A DNA stretch of 64,000 nt. Source: Saprospiraceae bacterium. Its GTDB lineage: Bacteria > Bacteroidota > Bacteroidia > Chitinophagales > Saprospiraceae. The stretch is taken from assembly GCA_016722285.1 (NCBI GenBank), contig JADKGI010000018.1:20971-84970 (forward strand), written 5' to 3'. This document shows positions 1-10,408 of the stretch, piece by piece (within the stretch, counting starts at the first letter, position 1; each line of letters opens with the position of its first letter). Under the pieces are notes generated by a model. That model worked only from the letters and a program-made list of their open reading frames with translations. It ran no database searches and had not been told where the DNA came from. The translations under genes were made by a program, and so were the position numbers.

Positions 1-486
1 CTATTTGCTATACCAATCCTATTAATGGAAATATCCAGGGCCATTGATTCGTTTCACCTCGTCAGAATGATCGTTGCTGGACTTTGGTTGCTATCAATTT
101 GTCTATTTATATTGTATTTGTGGCGATATTTTAACCCTCTCAATTCGGGAAAAACACTTCATCCAGATGTAAGTCATATGAATAAGGCGCAGCGATCTGC
201 CCTTTTTGGAAACTGTATTTGGGTCGTACTCCTTAGTCCACTTGCTCCGAATATTTTAAGGGTACTGAATGTACCTACTTTCTATTTCACCCTAATTGCA
301 ATGTTGCTTTTGGCTCTTTTATCTATCATAGTTTATACACCACCCGTGCATTATGCCGGGAGCATTCATAAATCTGAACAATCTTTAGAAAATAAGGACA
401 TATTATCAGCCAAAATTTTCATATGGGTATTTGTGGTAGTTTTGACTATCATAGCCATATTATTAATAAACAACGCAATGGCTTAA
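1..486 (+). CDS. Integral membrane protein of unknown function, 5' end outside the window
   Basis: The frame is open from base 1 with no stop before the first ATG at base 25, so the true start probably lies upstream and this is the C-terminal part of a longer protein. About 160 residues are visible. They contain four hydrophobic stretches (roughly residues 15-35, 60-80, 90-110 and 135-155 counted from base 25) separated by short polar loops, so it should sit in the inner membrane. I do not recognise a family or a catalytic motif. It ends 33 bp before the Nramp-like gene and may share its transcript. Whether it is a transporter subunit or a free-standing small membrane protein cannot be told from the fragment. 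Confidence 0.6.
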   Translation, partial: LFAIPILLMEISRAIDSFHLVRMIVAGLWLLSICLFILYLWRYFNPLNSGKTLHPDVSHMNKAQRSALFGNCIWVVLLSPLAPNILRVLNVPTFYFTLIAMLLLALLSIIVYTPPVHYAGSIHKSEQSLENKDILSAKIFIWVFVVVLTIIAILLINNAMA

Positions 487-519
487 TTATAATCATTTCA
501 AATCAAAAAATAACCTATT

Positions 520-1713
520 TTGAAATTCAACTTGTTTAAAAACACGGGGCCCGGTATTCTGATTACTGCAGCATTTATTGGGCCGGGTACTGTTACCGTT
601 TGTCTTTTGTCCGGAAATAAATTTGGATTTACTTTGCTTTGGGTCATGATATTTGCTGTATTTGCTACAAATGTCCTGCAGGAAATGTCAGCCAGACTTG
701 GCCTTGTCACAGGTGCTGGTCTAAGTGAAGCTATAAAAAATTCATTGACCATCAGGTGGATCAGGTATGCTTTTTTTCTAATGATCATTGCAGGAATTCT
801 CATCGGCAATGCTGCTTATGAAGCCGGCAATATGAGTGGCACCCTGATCGGTATGAAGATGATTACTTCATCGACGGTTCCTGATATTTTATTGAATACG
901 CTCGTTTATGCACCGGCTTTTGCATTGTTGTATTATGGTACCTACAAAGTGATAGAGAAGTTTTTTATTACCATTGTAATTCTGATGAGCTTATCGTTTA
1001 TCGCTGCTGCCATTATTTCAAAACCCGATATTGTTCTACTCATATCTGGATTTATCCCATCCATTCCTGATCAAAGTATTCTTTCCATTGTCGGATTGGT
1101 GGGCACTACTGTTGTTCCGTACAATTTGTTCCTGCACGCTGCTATGATCAAAAATAAATGGAACCATGTCTCCAATCTTAATGATGTCAAAAAAGATACG
1201 TTGCTTGCTGTTACCATTGGTGGCATCATATCGGCTTGTATCATTATCACAGGTGCTTCTACTTTAGGTCAGGATATCAATAGCATCAGCGATCTATCCA
1301 CTCCTTTTGAATTAATGTATGGAAGTGCGGGTAAATATTTGTTTGGGTTCGGAATATTTGCAGCTGGTTTTACATCTACCATCACTGCGCCATTAGCAGC
1401 ATCACTTGTAGCTAAAGGACTTTTCTCATGGGATGAAGCGTTGGATAAAAATAAAATAAGATCCATATGGATGGGTATTCTTACCATTGGCTTTATCTTT
1501 GCATCTGCCGGCTATAAGCCTATAGAAGTCATCAGACTGGCACAATTCGCCAATGGTTTATTACTTCCGGTAATTGCCATTTTTTTGATATGGGTGGTTA
1601 ATCGACGGAAGGTGATGAACGAATATGTAAACACAAGAATTCAAAATATAGCTTCTTTTGTCGTAATGATTATTGCTATTGGATTGGGCATGAAGGGGGT
1701 GGGATTAATTTGA
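520..1713 (+). CDS. Nramp-family (SLC11) transporter with non-canonical metal-site motifs
   Basis: A 397-residue protein with about eleven hydrophobic helices and the overall Nramp fold signature: the GPG opening of TM1, the YG-x-LLW-like segment after it, and a TM6 motif followed by LFLHAA. Classical members import Mn2+/Fe2+ with protons, using Asp-Pro-Gly-Asn in TM1 and Met-Pro-His in TM6. Here the equivalent residues read Gly21-Pro-Gly-Thr24 and Val199-Pro-Tyr201, so the Asp, Asn, Met and His metal-site positions are all replaced. It is therefore unlikely to be a standard manganese importer, and its substrate is open. The start is TTG at 520, because a stop codon lies 9 bp upstream in frame and no ATG fits. 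The next gene begins immediately after its stop. Confidence 0.85.
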   Translation: MKFNLFKNTGPGILITAAFIGPGTVTVCLLSGNKFGFTLLWVMIFAVFATNVLQEMSARLGLVTGAGLSEAIKNSLTIRWIRYAFFLMIIAGILIGNAAYEAGNMSGTLIGMKMITSSTVPDILLNTLVYAPAFALLYYGTYKVIEKFFITIVILMSLSFIAAAIISKPDIVLLISGFIPSIPDQSILSIVGLVGTTVVPYNLFLHAAMIKNKWNHVSNLNDVKKDTLLAVTIGGIISACIIITGASTLGQDINSISDLSTPFELMYGSAGKYLFGFGIFAAGFTSTITAPLAASLVAKGLFSWDEALDKNKIRSIWMGILTIGFIFASAGYKPIEVIRLAQFANGLLLPVIAIFLIWVVNRRKVMNEYVNTRIQNIASFVVMIIAIGLGMKGVGLI

Positions 1714-1724
1714 ATGAAAGGGTT

Positions 1725-2183
1725 ATGAAGTACAGAAGATTATCAAATCAAGAGTTGGAAAGTTTTGAAAAAGAATTTATCGGTTTCCTTGTCGTAAATG
1801 GAATTGATGCTGATGAATGGATCAATATAAAAAAAACTGACCTGAATAGAACTCATGCCCTTTTAGAAGAGTTTAGTGATGTAATCCTGGAAGGAATTCT
1901 GACAAAGATAATGTATATAGAATACTTTGGCGATGAAGGACTTAAATTGTTTAAATGTGACGAAAATACCATTTTTCTGATAGGAATAGAACCGCCGAAT
2001 TCTTTTACTAATTTAGAAACTATGGTAGCAGATTTATCAAAACATCCTGATGCCTATAGCATCTACTACACTTCCAAAGATTACATTCCTGACCGCAATA
2101 CCGAGCTATTCAGAATGATACAATCAGGTGGTTTGGTTTCAAATGGACATTACTATAATCAATTTTCTAAGCAAGAGATTTAA
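1725..2183 (+). CDS. Small conserved Bacteroidota protein (DUF6495-like)
   Basis: A 152-residue soluble protein beginning MKYRRLS, a start typical of a short conserved Bacteroidota family (I believe DUF6495). I chose ATG 1725 over the TTG at 1710 because a purine-rich GAAAGG lies just upstream and the MKYRRL start matches the family as I remember it. No signal peptide, membrane segment or catalytic motif is visible. It is acidic and probably alpha/beta, with a conserved-looking core around residues 30-90. Its function is unknown. It starts 11 bp after the Nramp-like gene, which suggests co-transcription, and is followed by the DNA glycosylase gene. Confidence 0.65.
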   Translation: MKYRRLSNQELESFEKEFIGFLVVNGIDADEWINIKKTDLNRTHALLEEFSDVILEGILTKIMYIEYFGDEGLKLFKCDENTIFLIGIEPPNSFTNLETMVADLSKHPDAYSIYYTSKDYIPDRNTELFRMIQSGGLVSNGHYYNQFSKQEI

Positions 2184-2216
2184 CGAAATAAATGGTTTTC
2201 ATGATTTTATTAAGAT

Positions 2217-2870
2217 ATGATTTTATCGCAAATACTTATTGCTGAAATAATTCCACAAGATTACTATCAAAATAAGGATGTAGTTAATATGGCCAAATCT
2301 CTCTTAGGCAAAATTATCACTACCCGATTTGATGGTAAAATCACATCCGGGATTATAGTAGAAACTGAATCCTATCGCGGACCTGATGACAGAGGCAGTC
2401 ACGCTTATGGTGGTCGTTTTACTGATCGAACCAGAACGATGTACAGTAACGGTGGTGCTGGTTATGTGTATATTTGCTACGGTATGCACCCGATGTTTAA
2501 TGTTGTGACCGGACCTGAGGGTGATGCTCATGTGGTGCTCATTAGAGGAATTGAGCCAATTCAGGGGCTGGATGTCATGGCCGAAAGAAGAAAGCAAAAT
2601 AAAATAAGTCCGAATCTAACCAACGGGCCGGCCAAACTGGCTGTGGCACTGGGTATAACCAAGGAAATGGACGGGACATTGCTGTATAATGAAGACAGTC
2701 AAATTTTGATATCAGAAGGTACTGTAAGGAAGGGTAAATATGAAATAGTCACCGGACTTCGAGTTGGTATGAGCGTACATGTCGGTCCATGTGCTTACCG
2801 CCCATGGAGGTTTTATATTAAAAATAATAAGTTTGTAAGCAAGCCACTTTATGTAACTTACGACTTTTAA
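2217..2870 (+). CDS. mpg: DNA-3-methyladenine glycosylase (AAG/MPG family)
   Basis: A 217-residue protein of normal family length. It excises alkylated purines such as 3-methyladenine from DNA by monofunctional base-excision glycosylation. Diagnostic segments are VETESY (the Glu being the general base that activates water), the GGAGYVYICYGMH segment that carries base-stacking and intercalating aromatic residues, and the NGPAKLA and GPCAYRPWRF segments towards the C-terminus. No signal peptide; cytoplasmic. The start at ATG 2217 leaves a slightly long N-terminus; an internal Met at about residue 25 (before AKSLLGK) is the other possibility. It lies 33 bp after the small conserved protein on the same strand. 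Identification is firm; the symbol follows the animal homologue. Confidence 0.93.
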   Translation: MILSQILIAEIIPQDYYQNKDVVNMAKSLLGKIITTRFDGKITSGIIVETESYRGPDDRGSHAYGGRFTDRTRTMYSNGGAGYVYICYGMHPMFNVVTGPEGDAHVVLIRGIEPIQGLDVMAERRKQNKISPNLTNGPAKLAVALGITKEMDGTLLYNEDSQILISEGTVRKGKYEIVTGLRVGMSVHVGPCAYRPWRFYIKNNKFVSKPLYVTYDF

Positions 2871-2882
2871 TGATTTGCTAAA

Positions 2883-3430
2883 CTAAACATACTCTTTGGC
2901 TTTCTTAAAATGAATCTGTAAGCCCAAAATGATGCTCAGAATTATATTGTTATTCACCATTTTATTATAAGCATATCCTGTTTCAATCGACACACATTTA
3001 TTCAGACATACGGAATATCCAACTTTAGCTCCATAACCATTCAGAGACTGAGAATCACTATTGCTGGAAAAACAATAGTAAGAAAAATTAACCTGTCCAA
3101 AAAAATTTCCGTTTTCATTATTTTCAGGATAATACCTTAAAAAAGGTGCAATCTGGTAATAATTAGTGTTTGAAAAACACGCATAACTGGCGTTTAGCCC
3201 TCCTGTAAATTTGGTTTTACCAAATACCCACTATTAAGATTGATATTGATTAGATTTTCATTGCTCCTATACTCAAAGTAAGCTGCTGCTCCCGTTAGAC
3301 AGGTCTTTGGAGCGTACTGGACATACATGTTTAAATCTAAATAATCAACAAAAAAGCTATAGGGGTAATTATCCTTTTCATGTGTCCTAGATATGTTTAC
3401 TTTATAAAATATAAAGGTAAAAAACTGCAC
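2883..3430 (-). pseudogene. Remnant of an outer-membrane beta-barrel protein, frameshifted and without a signal peptide
   Basis: Reading the minus strand, one frame runs from a GTG at 3430 to 3194 and the next frame continues from about 3220 to a TAG at 2883-2885. Together they give about 180 residues of alternating aromatic and polar strands, including LNASYACF, GYGAKVGYSV and a terminal LQIHFKKAKEYV, as in small Bacteroidota outer-membrane barrels. The switch is explained by one missing T in the run at 3222-3224, after which the frame reads FGKTKFTGG. A stop codon lies only about 30 bp upstream of the GTG, so there is no room for a signal peptide and the 5' part is missing. I therefore call it a decayed gene rather than only a sequencing slip. 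Confidence 0.55.
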
Positions 3431-3470
3431 GACAATGTACCTTATAATTTATTATAAGTAACTAAAAAAT

Positions 3471-6364
3471 ATGGAAAAACAAAAATCCTGTATATTGAAA
3501 AAAATTTCTCTTACCGTCATAACTCTATTGAGTTTCAAATTTGCGTTGCTGTCACAGGTTACAAGTGTAAATTATCTTATAAAGTATAATGACACCACTT
3601 CTAAATATGATTGTTATCTGTTGATAAATTCAGGCTATGCCACTACTGTGGCGAAAAGAACTCAATTTAATGCTCAATATACAATTCTGACTCCTTCTGG
3701 CACAGATTTAAACATTTCAGAACGATTTATGCCTTTGCAAAATAACAACACATATAATGGGACAATCCCTATGGAATGGAATATTGGTTCAATAATTAGA
3801 AGTCCTCAATCACAGCCTCAAAACAATTTTTTTTCCATTATTGTATCATTATCTCCCACTTCCCAATATAATAATTTATACTCTGGGGATACAATAAAAT
3901 TATTTTCTCTAATTGTAAATCCTTTACCTCAATGCAAACAGGAAGTAAGGTTATTTCAAACAGGTGTAGATCCTAATTCTTCTGCAGCTGGCATGGGTGG
4001 AGCTGATTTAAGCAATGGGTTTCACTTTTAGGGGGTGTTTCGCAACTCTATAATGCAAATTCCATTGACAATAGTGTACTGAATCCCGTTGCAGCAATTT
4101 CTGGTCCAACAAGCGTTTGCCCTCAGACTATCACAACTTTGTACCCGCCCAGCGGTGGAACCTGGCAAAGTTTAAGCCCAGCCATCGCTTCTGTCGATAA
4201 TTCAGGCATAGTCACAGGACTTATGCCTGGAACATCTACTTTTATATTTACGAGTAGCACCACAGGGTGCAGATCATTGCCTACCAGCATTATAACTGTA
4301 AATACTCCGCCGTCGGTAAGTATCACGGGTCCTGACACGATTTGTATAGGGCAAACAACCCAGGTCTCGCCATCTTTTCAGGGTACTTGGAGTAGTAGCA
4401 ATGCAGGTATTGCCTATGTTTCCAACAGCGGTCTGGTCACCGCGGTATCATCAGGTGTCGTAAATCTTACTTATACCAGTGTGCTAACAGGTTGTCATTC
4501 TGAGACGCAAAATATCACTGTGACAGGTAACCCGGCAGCAACTCTTAGCAAAAATACTGTTGAAATTAACAAGACTATCAACCTGAGTCCCACTACCGGC
4601 GGTACATGGGTCAGCAATAATCCGGATATTGTCACCATTCTGAATAATCAGTTTGCGCAAGGCATCAAAAAGGGCAATGCCACTCTAGTATTTCTTTCAT
4701 CAACCGGTTGCAATTCTTCCAATTTGCCGCTTACTGTGACGGATCCAGTCAGTACTATAGTAGGTTATGCCTTCAGAGACATGAACGGAAATGGCATATT
4801 TGATTCCAATACAGACTCCCCTCTGCCCAATTGTGCCATCACTATCCCAGGTATCAATATGACTTTTTATACCGATAAGACCGGTTATTACAATATCAAA
4901 GTAGTGCCCGGTACCTATAGCAGTACTTTTATGGTGCCGTATGGCCAATGGACTTCCAATACAAAAAACAGGACTATCAATGCAAATGGCTCCATAGCTT
5001 ATGTATTCGTGGGATTTACTCCAATATCACAGGTGCCATCCGCATTGGTTACTATCAATTCACCGCCGTTTTTATGTAATAGTTCTGTAGGGCTCAAAGT
5101 GTCTGCCTTCAACAATTCCTCTCAGGTTCTTTCAGGATATCTGGCAGTAAATATAGACAATAAAACGGGCGTATCTTCTACCGTACCGTTCCCCGTCGGA
5201 TCTAATGAAAATCAACTCATTTGGGCCATTAATAACCTATTACCCGGGCATACTTTTACTCCTGAAATCGCTGTGGATGTACCCCTCCCCTCCTCCGGCA
5301 ATGACAGTCTGTATTATCAGGCATATATCTTAAGCGAGAATAGTGACACCATATCGACCTTTGCATATTCAGATATCAACTCCTGTACTGTGACCAACGG
5401 CAAGGCAAATTCGTGGCCTGACCGCGAAGGTACCCAACACTTTACATTAAGAAATGAACCGCTGGACTATATGATTCAGTTTCAAAACCCAACCTCTTCA
5501 AGGATTCAAAAAGTCACCATCCAAAACCAATTAGACGCTAATATCGACCTGTCTTCAATATTAGTTAAAGAATCCAGTCATCCTGTAAATGTATTTCGGG
5601 AAGGAAATATGCTGTATTTTGAATTTAATGACATCAACCTGAACGGGACAAGAGCAGAAACTAAAAATGGTTTCATCTCATTTCAGGCTAAATTTAATTC
5701 AGGGCTACCCGATGGCACCGTCATTATAAATTCAGCCAGTATAAACTTCGACAATATCCAAACTATCAACACCAACAGTACCATAAATACAATAGTTACC
5801 TCCCTGCTTTACAACCCGCTGCCACTGATGTGGAAATCATTTCAGGTGAAACGGAATCTTGAAAAGGTCAATCTCGATTGGGAAGTAGAAGGAGAATCGA
5901 ATGTGGATTCTTATGAAGTGGAATGGCGCACAGATGGAAATGCCTTTACCGAAACCGGCAATATACCAGCTCTAAGTAGTTCGCGCACCCACCAAAAATA
6001 CACCTATACACATTCACACCCCGGCCCCGGAACCAACTATTACAAAATAAAACAAATAGATAACGATGGCCGCCATACATATTCTGAAATTAGGTCAGTA
6101 TATTTTATCGGAGCTGATGATTTGAATAATGTAATCATATACCCAAATCCAATTCTGAATGTATTAAAAATAAGAGGACTTCCTGTATCAGATGAAGCAA
6201 TTACATTAACTATTTATGACACAAAAGGTATTCTGCTCAAAAAGCAAGTCATAGATATGCACAATTATACTGACATCAATATCGAAGAATTTGCAAGCGG
6301 GACATATTTCATCCAGATACGCTCAAATGTGCAGACAAGAATAGCCAGATTTGTTAAAATGTAA
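3471..6364 (+). CDS. T9SS-sorted surface protein with Ig-like and carboxypeptidase-regulatory-like domains (frameshift at about 4029)
   Basis: A long secreted protein (about 960 residues) read in two frames: 3471-4031 and then about 4032-6364. The first part has a signal peptide (residues 1-28, ending LLSQ) and a cohesin-like beta domain. It stops at TAG 4029-4031, but one extra T in the T4 run at 4026-4029 would join it to GGVSQLYNANS in the next frame. The second part carries two or three bacterial Ig-like or PKD-like repeats (each with a GTW..S..P.IA.V pattern), an SdrD-B-like segment (GYAFRDMNGNGIFD), a large beta region, and a C-terminal T9SS type A sorting domain starting YPNP and ending in a short basic tail. 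It is predicted to be exported by the Sec pathway and then by the type IX system to the cell surface. Its ligand is unknown. Confidence 0.85.
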
Positions 6365-6382
6365 CACTGATATATTGAATTT

Positions 6383-6537
6383 AGAGTATGTTTAAATTTT
6401 TATTGCCTTAGAATCAATGTCTTATGAACCTGACTCCAAAATAATCGCCTCATTTTGCACACTAAATTTGTTGATTATTTTATTGCGAGAACCATAATCT
6501 CCTGATTTGCATCTAAGAAAATTTTTAAACATACTCT
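6383..6537. repeat. 155-bp inverted-repeat element (MITE-like), 14-bp perfect terminal repeats
   Basis: The sequence AGAGTATGTTTAAA at 6383-6396 occurs as its exact reverse complement at 6524-6537. Beyond the perfect part the arms continue imperfectly (CTTAGA-like segments about 10 bases inside each end). The 127 bp between the arms contain no ORF of note. It lies 18 bp after the stop of the T9SS protein. The same core recurs at 25373-25388 and 40032-40045, also just beyond stop codons. A small non-autonomous element or a 3'-end hairpin repeat would both fit; no target-site duplication is clear. Confidence 0.5.
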
Positions 6538-6648
6538 CAGTGAATTTGTCCATTTTACTCCGAGTATAACCAATATAAAAGACGCTCCTGATTACAATAT
6601 TATAGAAACTGTTGAATGGGTTCTTTACAACTGTTCACGTATTTTGGT

Positions 6649-6656
6649 TATCTTTG
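6649..6656 (+). promoter_or_regulatory. Bacteroidota -7 promoter element TATCTTTG upstream of trhO
   Basis: TATCTTTG matches the Bacteroidota sigma-A -7 consensus TAnnTTTG exactly and lies 44 bp before the trhO start. No convincing -33 TTTG was found at the expected spacing. It would drive trhO and the PBP gene that follows 9 bp after it. The rest of the 6538-6700 gap shows nothing else. Confidence 0.4.
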
Positions 6657-6700
6657 TGCTGATTTTATAAAACCCGCTTCCTGCAAAAGCGTTCAAATCA

Positions 6701-7759
6701 ATGTTCATGAAATCATTACACAACAGAGTCAATCGCCATGTATTGAAAGAGCGATTGATGGCCGACACTACTCCGAGAGTGACGCTTTCTTTTTATCAAT
6801 ACTATCACCTGGGTAACCCCGGACTTTTCAGAGATCACTTTTATCTTCTTCTTTCTCCGATAGAAGTTATGGGGCGTATATATGTGTCATATGAGGGTAT
6901 CAATGCCCAGATATCTGTTCCGTCCGAAAGGATTGAAGCATTTAAAAATGCCATCCATACCATTACTTTTCTTCAGGATATCCGTCTGAACTGGGCTATA
7001 GAAGATGATGGTAAATCGTTTTATAAACTGATCATACGTGTCAGAGATAAAATAGTTGCCGACGGACTTGATGATAAAAGTTTTGACGTGACTAATAAAG
7101 GGATACATCTGAAAGCAGAAGAATTTAACAAACTTACAGATAATCCTGAAACCATCATTGTTGATATGCGAAATCATTATGAAAGCGAAGTCGGATACTT
7201 CAAAAATGCGATATTGCCTGACGTAGAAACATTTAGAGAAGCGTTGCCGATAGTAGAACTAATTCTTGAAGATAAAAAGGATAGAAATATAGTGATGTAT
7301 TGTACTGGAGGTATCCGATGTGAAAAAGCAAGTGCATATTACAAACACAAAGGTTTTAAAAATGTATATCAGGTAGAGGGAGGTATCATCGAGTATGCCA
7401 GAAGAGCGAAAGAACTGGGTATTGAAAATAAATTTATAGGTAAAAACTTTGTTTTCGATGAGCGACTGGGAGAAAAAATATCTGAGGACATCATTTCTAA
7501 ATGTCATCAGTGCGGTACTCCCAATGATACGCACGTCAATTGTGCCAATGATGCCTGTCACATACTTTTCATCCAATGCCCGTCATGTGCAGACAGATAT
7601 GAGCATACTTGCTCTGACCGATGTATGGGGTTCAACCGGTTGTCGGAAGAAACCCGAGAAATACTAAAAAAAACTACCCAGTTTAACGGCACTAAATTTG
7701 GTAAAGGAAGATATAAAGCCAATCATAAAAACGAAAAGCTCGATAGCTCCATGTCTTAA
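6701..7759 (+). CDS. trhO: tRNA uridine(34) 5-hydroxylase (oxygen-dependent), rhodanese family
   Basis: A 352-residue cytoplasmic protein closely resembling E. coli TrhO (YceA), which introduces the 5-hydroxyl of ho5U34 in tRNA. Order of domains: an N-terminal UPF0176 domain (about 20-110, with RIYVSYEGINAQISVP), a rhodanese domain (about 130-235, with VDMRNHYESEVG and the active-site loop CTGGIR, Cys at about 201), then a Cys-rich C-terminal region (about 265-315) with paired CxxC and CxxxC motifs suggesting a metal site. Start ATG 6701 gives MFMKSLHNRV, matching the LHNR start of homologues; ATG 6707 is also possible. The PBP gene follows after 9 bp, so the two are probably co-transcribed. 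Confidence 0.95.
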   Translation: MFMKSLHNRVNRHVLKERLMADTTPRVTLSFYQYYHLGNPGLFRDHFYLLLSPIEVMGRIYVSYEGINAQISVPSERIEAFKNAIHTITFLQDIRLNWAIEDDGKSFYKLIIRVRDKIVADGLDDKSFDVTNKGIHLKAEEFNKLTDNPETIIVDMRNHYESEVGYFKNAILPDVETFREALPIVELILEDKKDRNIVMYCTGGIRCEKASAYYKHKGFKNVYQVEGGIIEYARRAKELGIENKFIGKNFVFDERLGEKISEDIISKCHQCGTPNDTHVNCANDACHILFIQCPSCADRYEHTCSDRCMGFNRLSEETREILKKTTQFNGTKFGKGRYKANHKNEKLDSSMS

Positions 7760-7768
7760 TAGCCTTGT

Positions 7769-10325
7769 ATGCCAGATCAACCTGATAAAACTTTGCATTC
7801 AAAAACCAGATATAACCGATACCTATGGTATGGGGTATCCGGTATTGTATTGCTGGTGTTTATTGTTTTTGTTGCTGTAAGCTTTTCGGACTTACCAGGT
7901 TTTGATGACCTCGAAAACCCGAAATATGATCTGGCTTCTGTCATTTATGACGCTAAAGGTCAACCGTACGGTAGGTATTATATCGAAGACAGGGTTGCAG
8001 TAACCTATGATGATTTGTCTGAAAAAGTTAAAAACACATTATTAGTGACTGAAGATGAGCGATTTTTCAGTCATTGTGGCATTGACCTTCGGGCTTTGGC
8101 CAGAGTTGGACTCAAAACACTGATATTCAGACAAGAGAGCGCAGGCGGAGGCAGTACCATAACTCAGCAATTGGCAAAACTACTATACAAAAGACCCGAT
8201 ATGGGAGGAATGACTTTCTTTCCAAGGATATGTAAATTGATAGTTGTAAAGCTGAAAGAATGGGTCATCGCCGTTAAGCTGGAAAAGAGCTACACCAAGG
8301 AAGAGATAATGGCCATGTACCTCAATAAATTTGAATTTGTAAATGGTGCTCATGGAATTGAAGCTGCTGCGCAAATATATTTTAGCAAAAATCAGGATTC
8401 ACTTTCTATATCTGAAGCAGCTACACTTATTGGAATGTTAAAGAATCCCAGCTTGTATAATCCAAAACGATTTCCTGATAAGTGCAAACAAAGGAGAGAT
8501 GTAGTATTAAGTTTGATGAAAGATGCAGATTATATTGACAGATCTACTTTTGAAAAACTTGTAAGTAAGGATATAGATATGTCCGGTTTTTCGAAAAACC
8601 CAAAGTGAAGGGCCGGCACCTTATTTCCGTGCAGAGCTTACTAAGTGGCTTAAAAATATTCTCAGGAGCGAAAATATCAGAAAGTCAGACGGCAGCGAAT
8701 ACAATATATATACAGATGGCTTAAAAATATATACTACCATCAATTTGACATATCAAAAGTATGCTGAAGAAGCAGTACAGGAACAAATGCAGTGGAATCA
8801 GGAAAGATACCGGCGAGTATGGAAAAACAGGGATCCCTGGACCTATGATGCGGATGGATATCAAAAAAAACTACGTTCAGATATTCTGGATAACCAGACA
8901 AAGGCATCCGATAGATACCTCTCACTCAGAGATAAAATCATGGGCAATATCTTGACTCAGGTCGAAGAAAAGTATTCCGGTATTGCTATGTCTGATAATG
9001 TCATCAAAGTTTTAGATTCAATAAAAGTAAATAACACAACGTGGCGGAATGCCACTAATGCCGGCATACTTAACATCGTCCATCAGGATAAATATCACAG
9101 ATTGATCTATAGTGACTTGTGGAATGACGTTAAAGATTCATTCAATAAACTTCAGGCTGCATATTATGAAGAATTTTCGACCCCGATAAAGATGAAAGTA
9201 TTTGATTACGGGGCAAATGGTGAAAAGGAAATAGTCATGTCCCCATTTGATTCTGTACGTTACCACAAAATGTTTCTGCAGTGCGGTTTTCTGGCTTTGG
9301 AACCATCTACAGGATATGTAAAAGCCTGGGTGGGTGGCATCAATCACTCTTATTTTAAATACGATCACGCCACGATGCGCAGGTCAGTGGGATCTACCAT
9401 TAAGCCTTTTGTATATACCCAGGCTATGGCAGTCGCCAATATCAACCCATGTCAGGAATTTGATGATATTCAATATACTATTTCGCCGGGCGATGCCGGA
9501 TTTGATGTAATTGAAGCTTGGTCACCCGCCAATGCCACTGAAGTATTTACCGGCAACAAGTACAACCTGTTTCATGGATTGTTATATTCAAAAAACTCAA
9601 TCACTGTAAGACTCCTGAAAGAAATGGGTACAGTGGCTCCGATACGCGATCTCCTTAACAATCTCGGCATAGATAAAAATCTCAGGTTGGAAAATGGTCA
9701 CCTGGCTGTACCTAATGTTCCTTCCATATGTCTTGGAGCTGTCGATCTAACCTTGATGGAGATGACAGGCGCTTATGGTGCTTTTTCAAACAACGGGACC
9801 TTCGTTCAACCGGTTTTTGTCGCACAAATAGAAGATAAAAATGGTAAAGTCATCTATAAGGGCATACCTAAACGTAAGTCAGCGATTAATCCCCTCTACA
9901 ATTCTGTCATGGTCACTATGTTGAGAAATAATGTAGGAGGTAATTTTTCAATGCGTGTAAAATCTAAAATCGGCGGGAAAACAGGAACCACAAATGACTA
10001 TGCTGACGCCTGGTTTATGGGCATTACTCCAACGTTAGTGACCGGTGTATGGACAGGTGGCGATGATAAGTGGATTCGTTTTCTGACATTGAATGATGGC
10101 CAGGGGTACGTCATGGCAAGACCTGTAAGTGAAAAATTTTTCCAAAAACTTGAAAATGATCCCACCAGCGGATACGACTTAAAGGCCAATTTCCCCACTC
10201 CACCTGTTGGCTATGACCTACTTGTAAATTGTGAAAAATATAAATATATCGCCCCCTCAGCAGAGCGAAAATCTTTACTTAAAGCAAAACTTAGAAAAGA
10301 AGTTTTTGATAATGAGTTTCAATAG
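7769..10325 (+). CDS. Class A penicillin-binding protein (PBP1A-like transglycosylase/transpeptidase), frameshift at about 8604
   Basis: Bifunctional peptidoglycan synthase of about 850 residues, split between 7769-8608 and 8609-10325. The first part has a cytoplasmic tail, one membrane anchor (about residues 25-45) and the GT51 transglycosylase domain with EDERFFSHCGID, the catalytic Glu context, and GGSTITQQLAKLLY. It stops at TGA 8606. One additional A in the AAA run at 8602-8604 restores the frame and gives PKSEGPAPYFRAEL, which is typical of this family. The second part is the transpeptidase domain with the three penicillin-binding motifs: STIK (SxxK), SKN (SxN) and KTGT. All catalytic motifs are intact, so I regard the break as a likely sequence error in a functional gene. 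It follows trhO and precedes the Ig-like lipoprotein. Confidence 0.9.
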
Positions 10326-10408
10326 CACAAAAATCAAGACCTTTGAAATAACTGAACATAATTAGATGTATATGACTTATAAAAATTATAATAACAAAAT
10401 CAAAGTAA

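Noticed and set aside
6616..6816. ORF overlapping the trhO start in another frame
   Set aside because: It covers the promoter and the first 38 codons of trhO, whose frame is strongly supported by similarity to E. coli TrhO.
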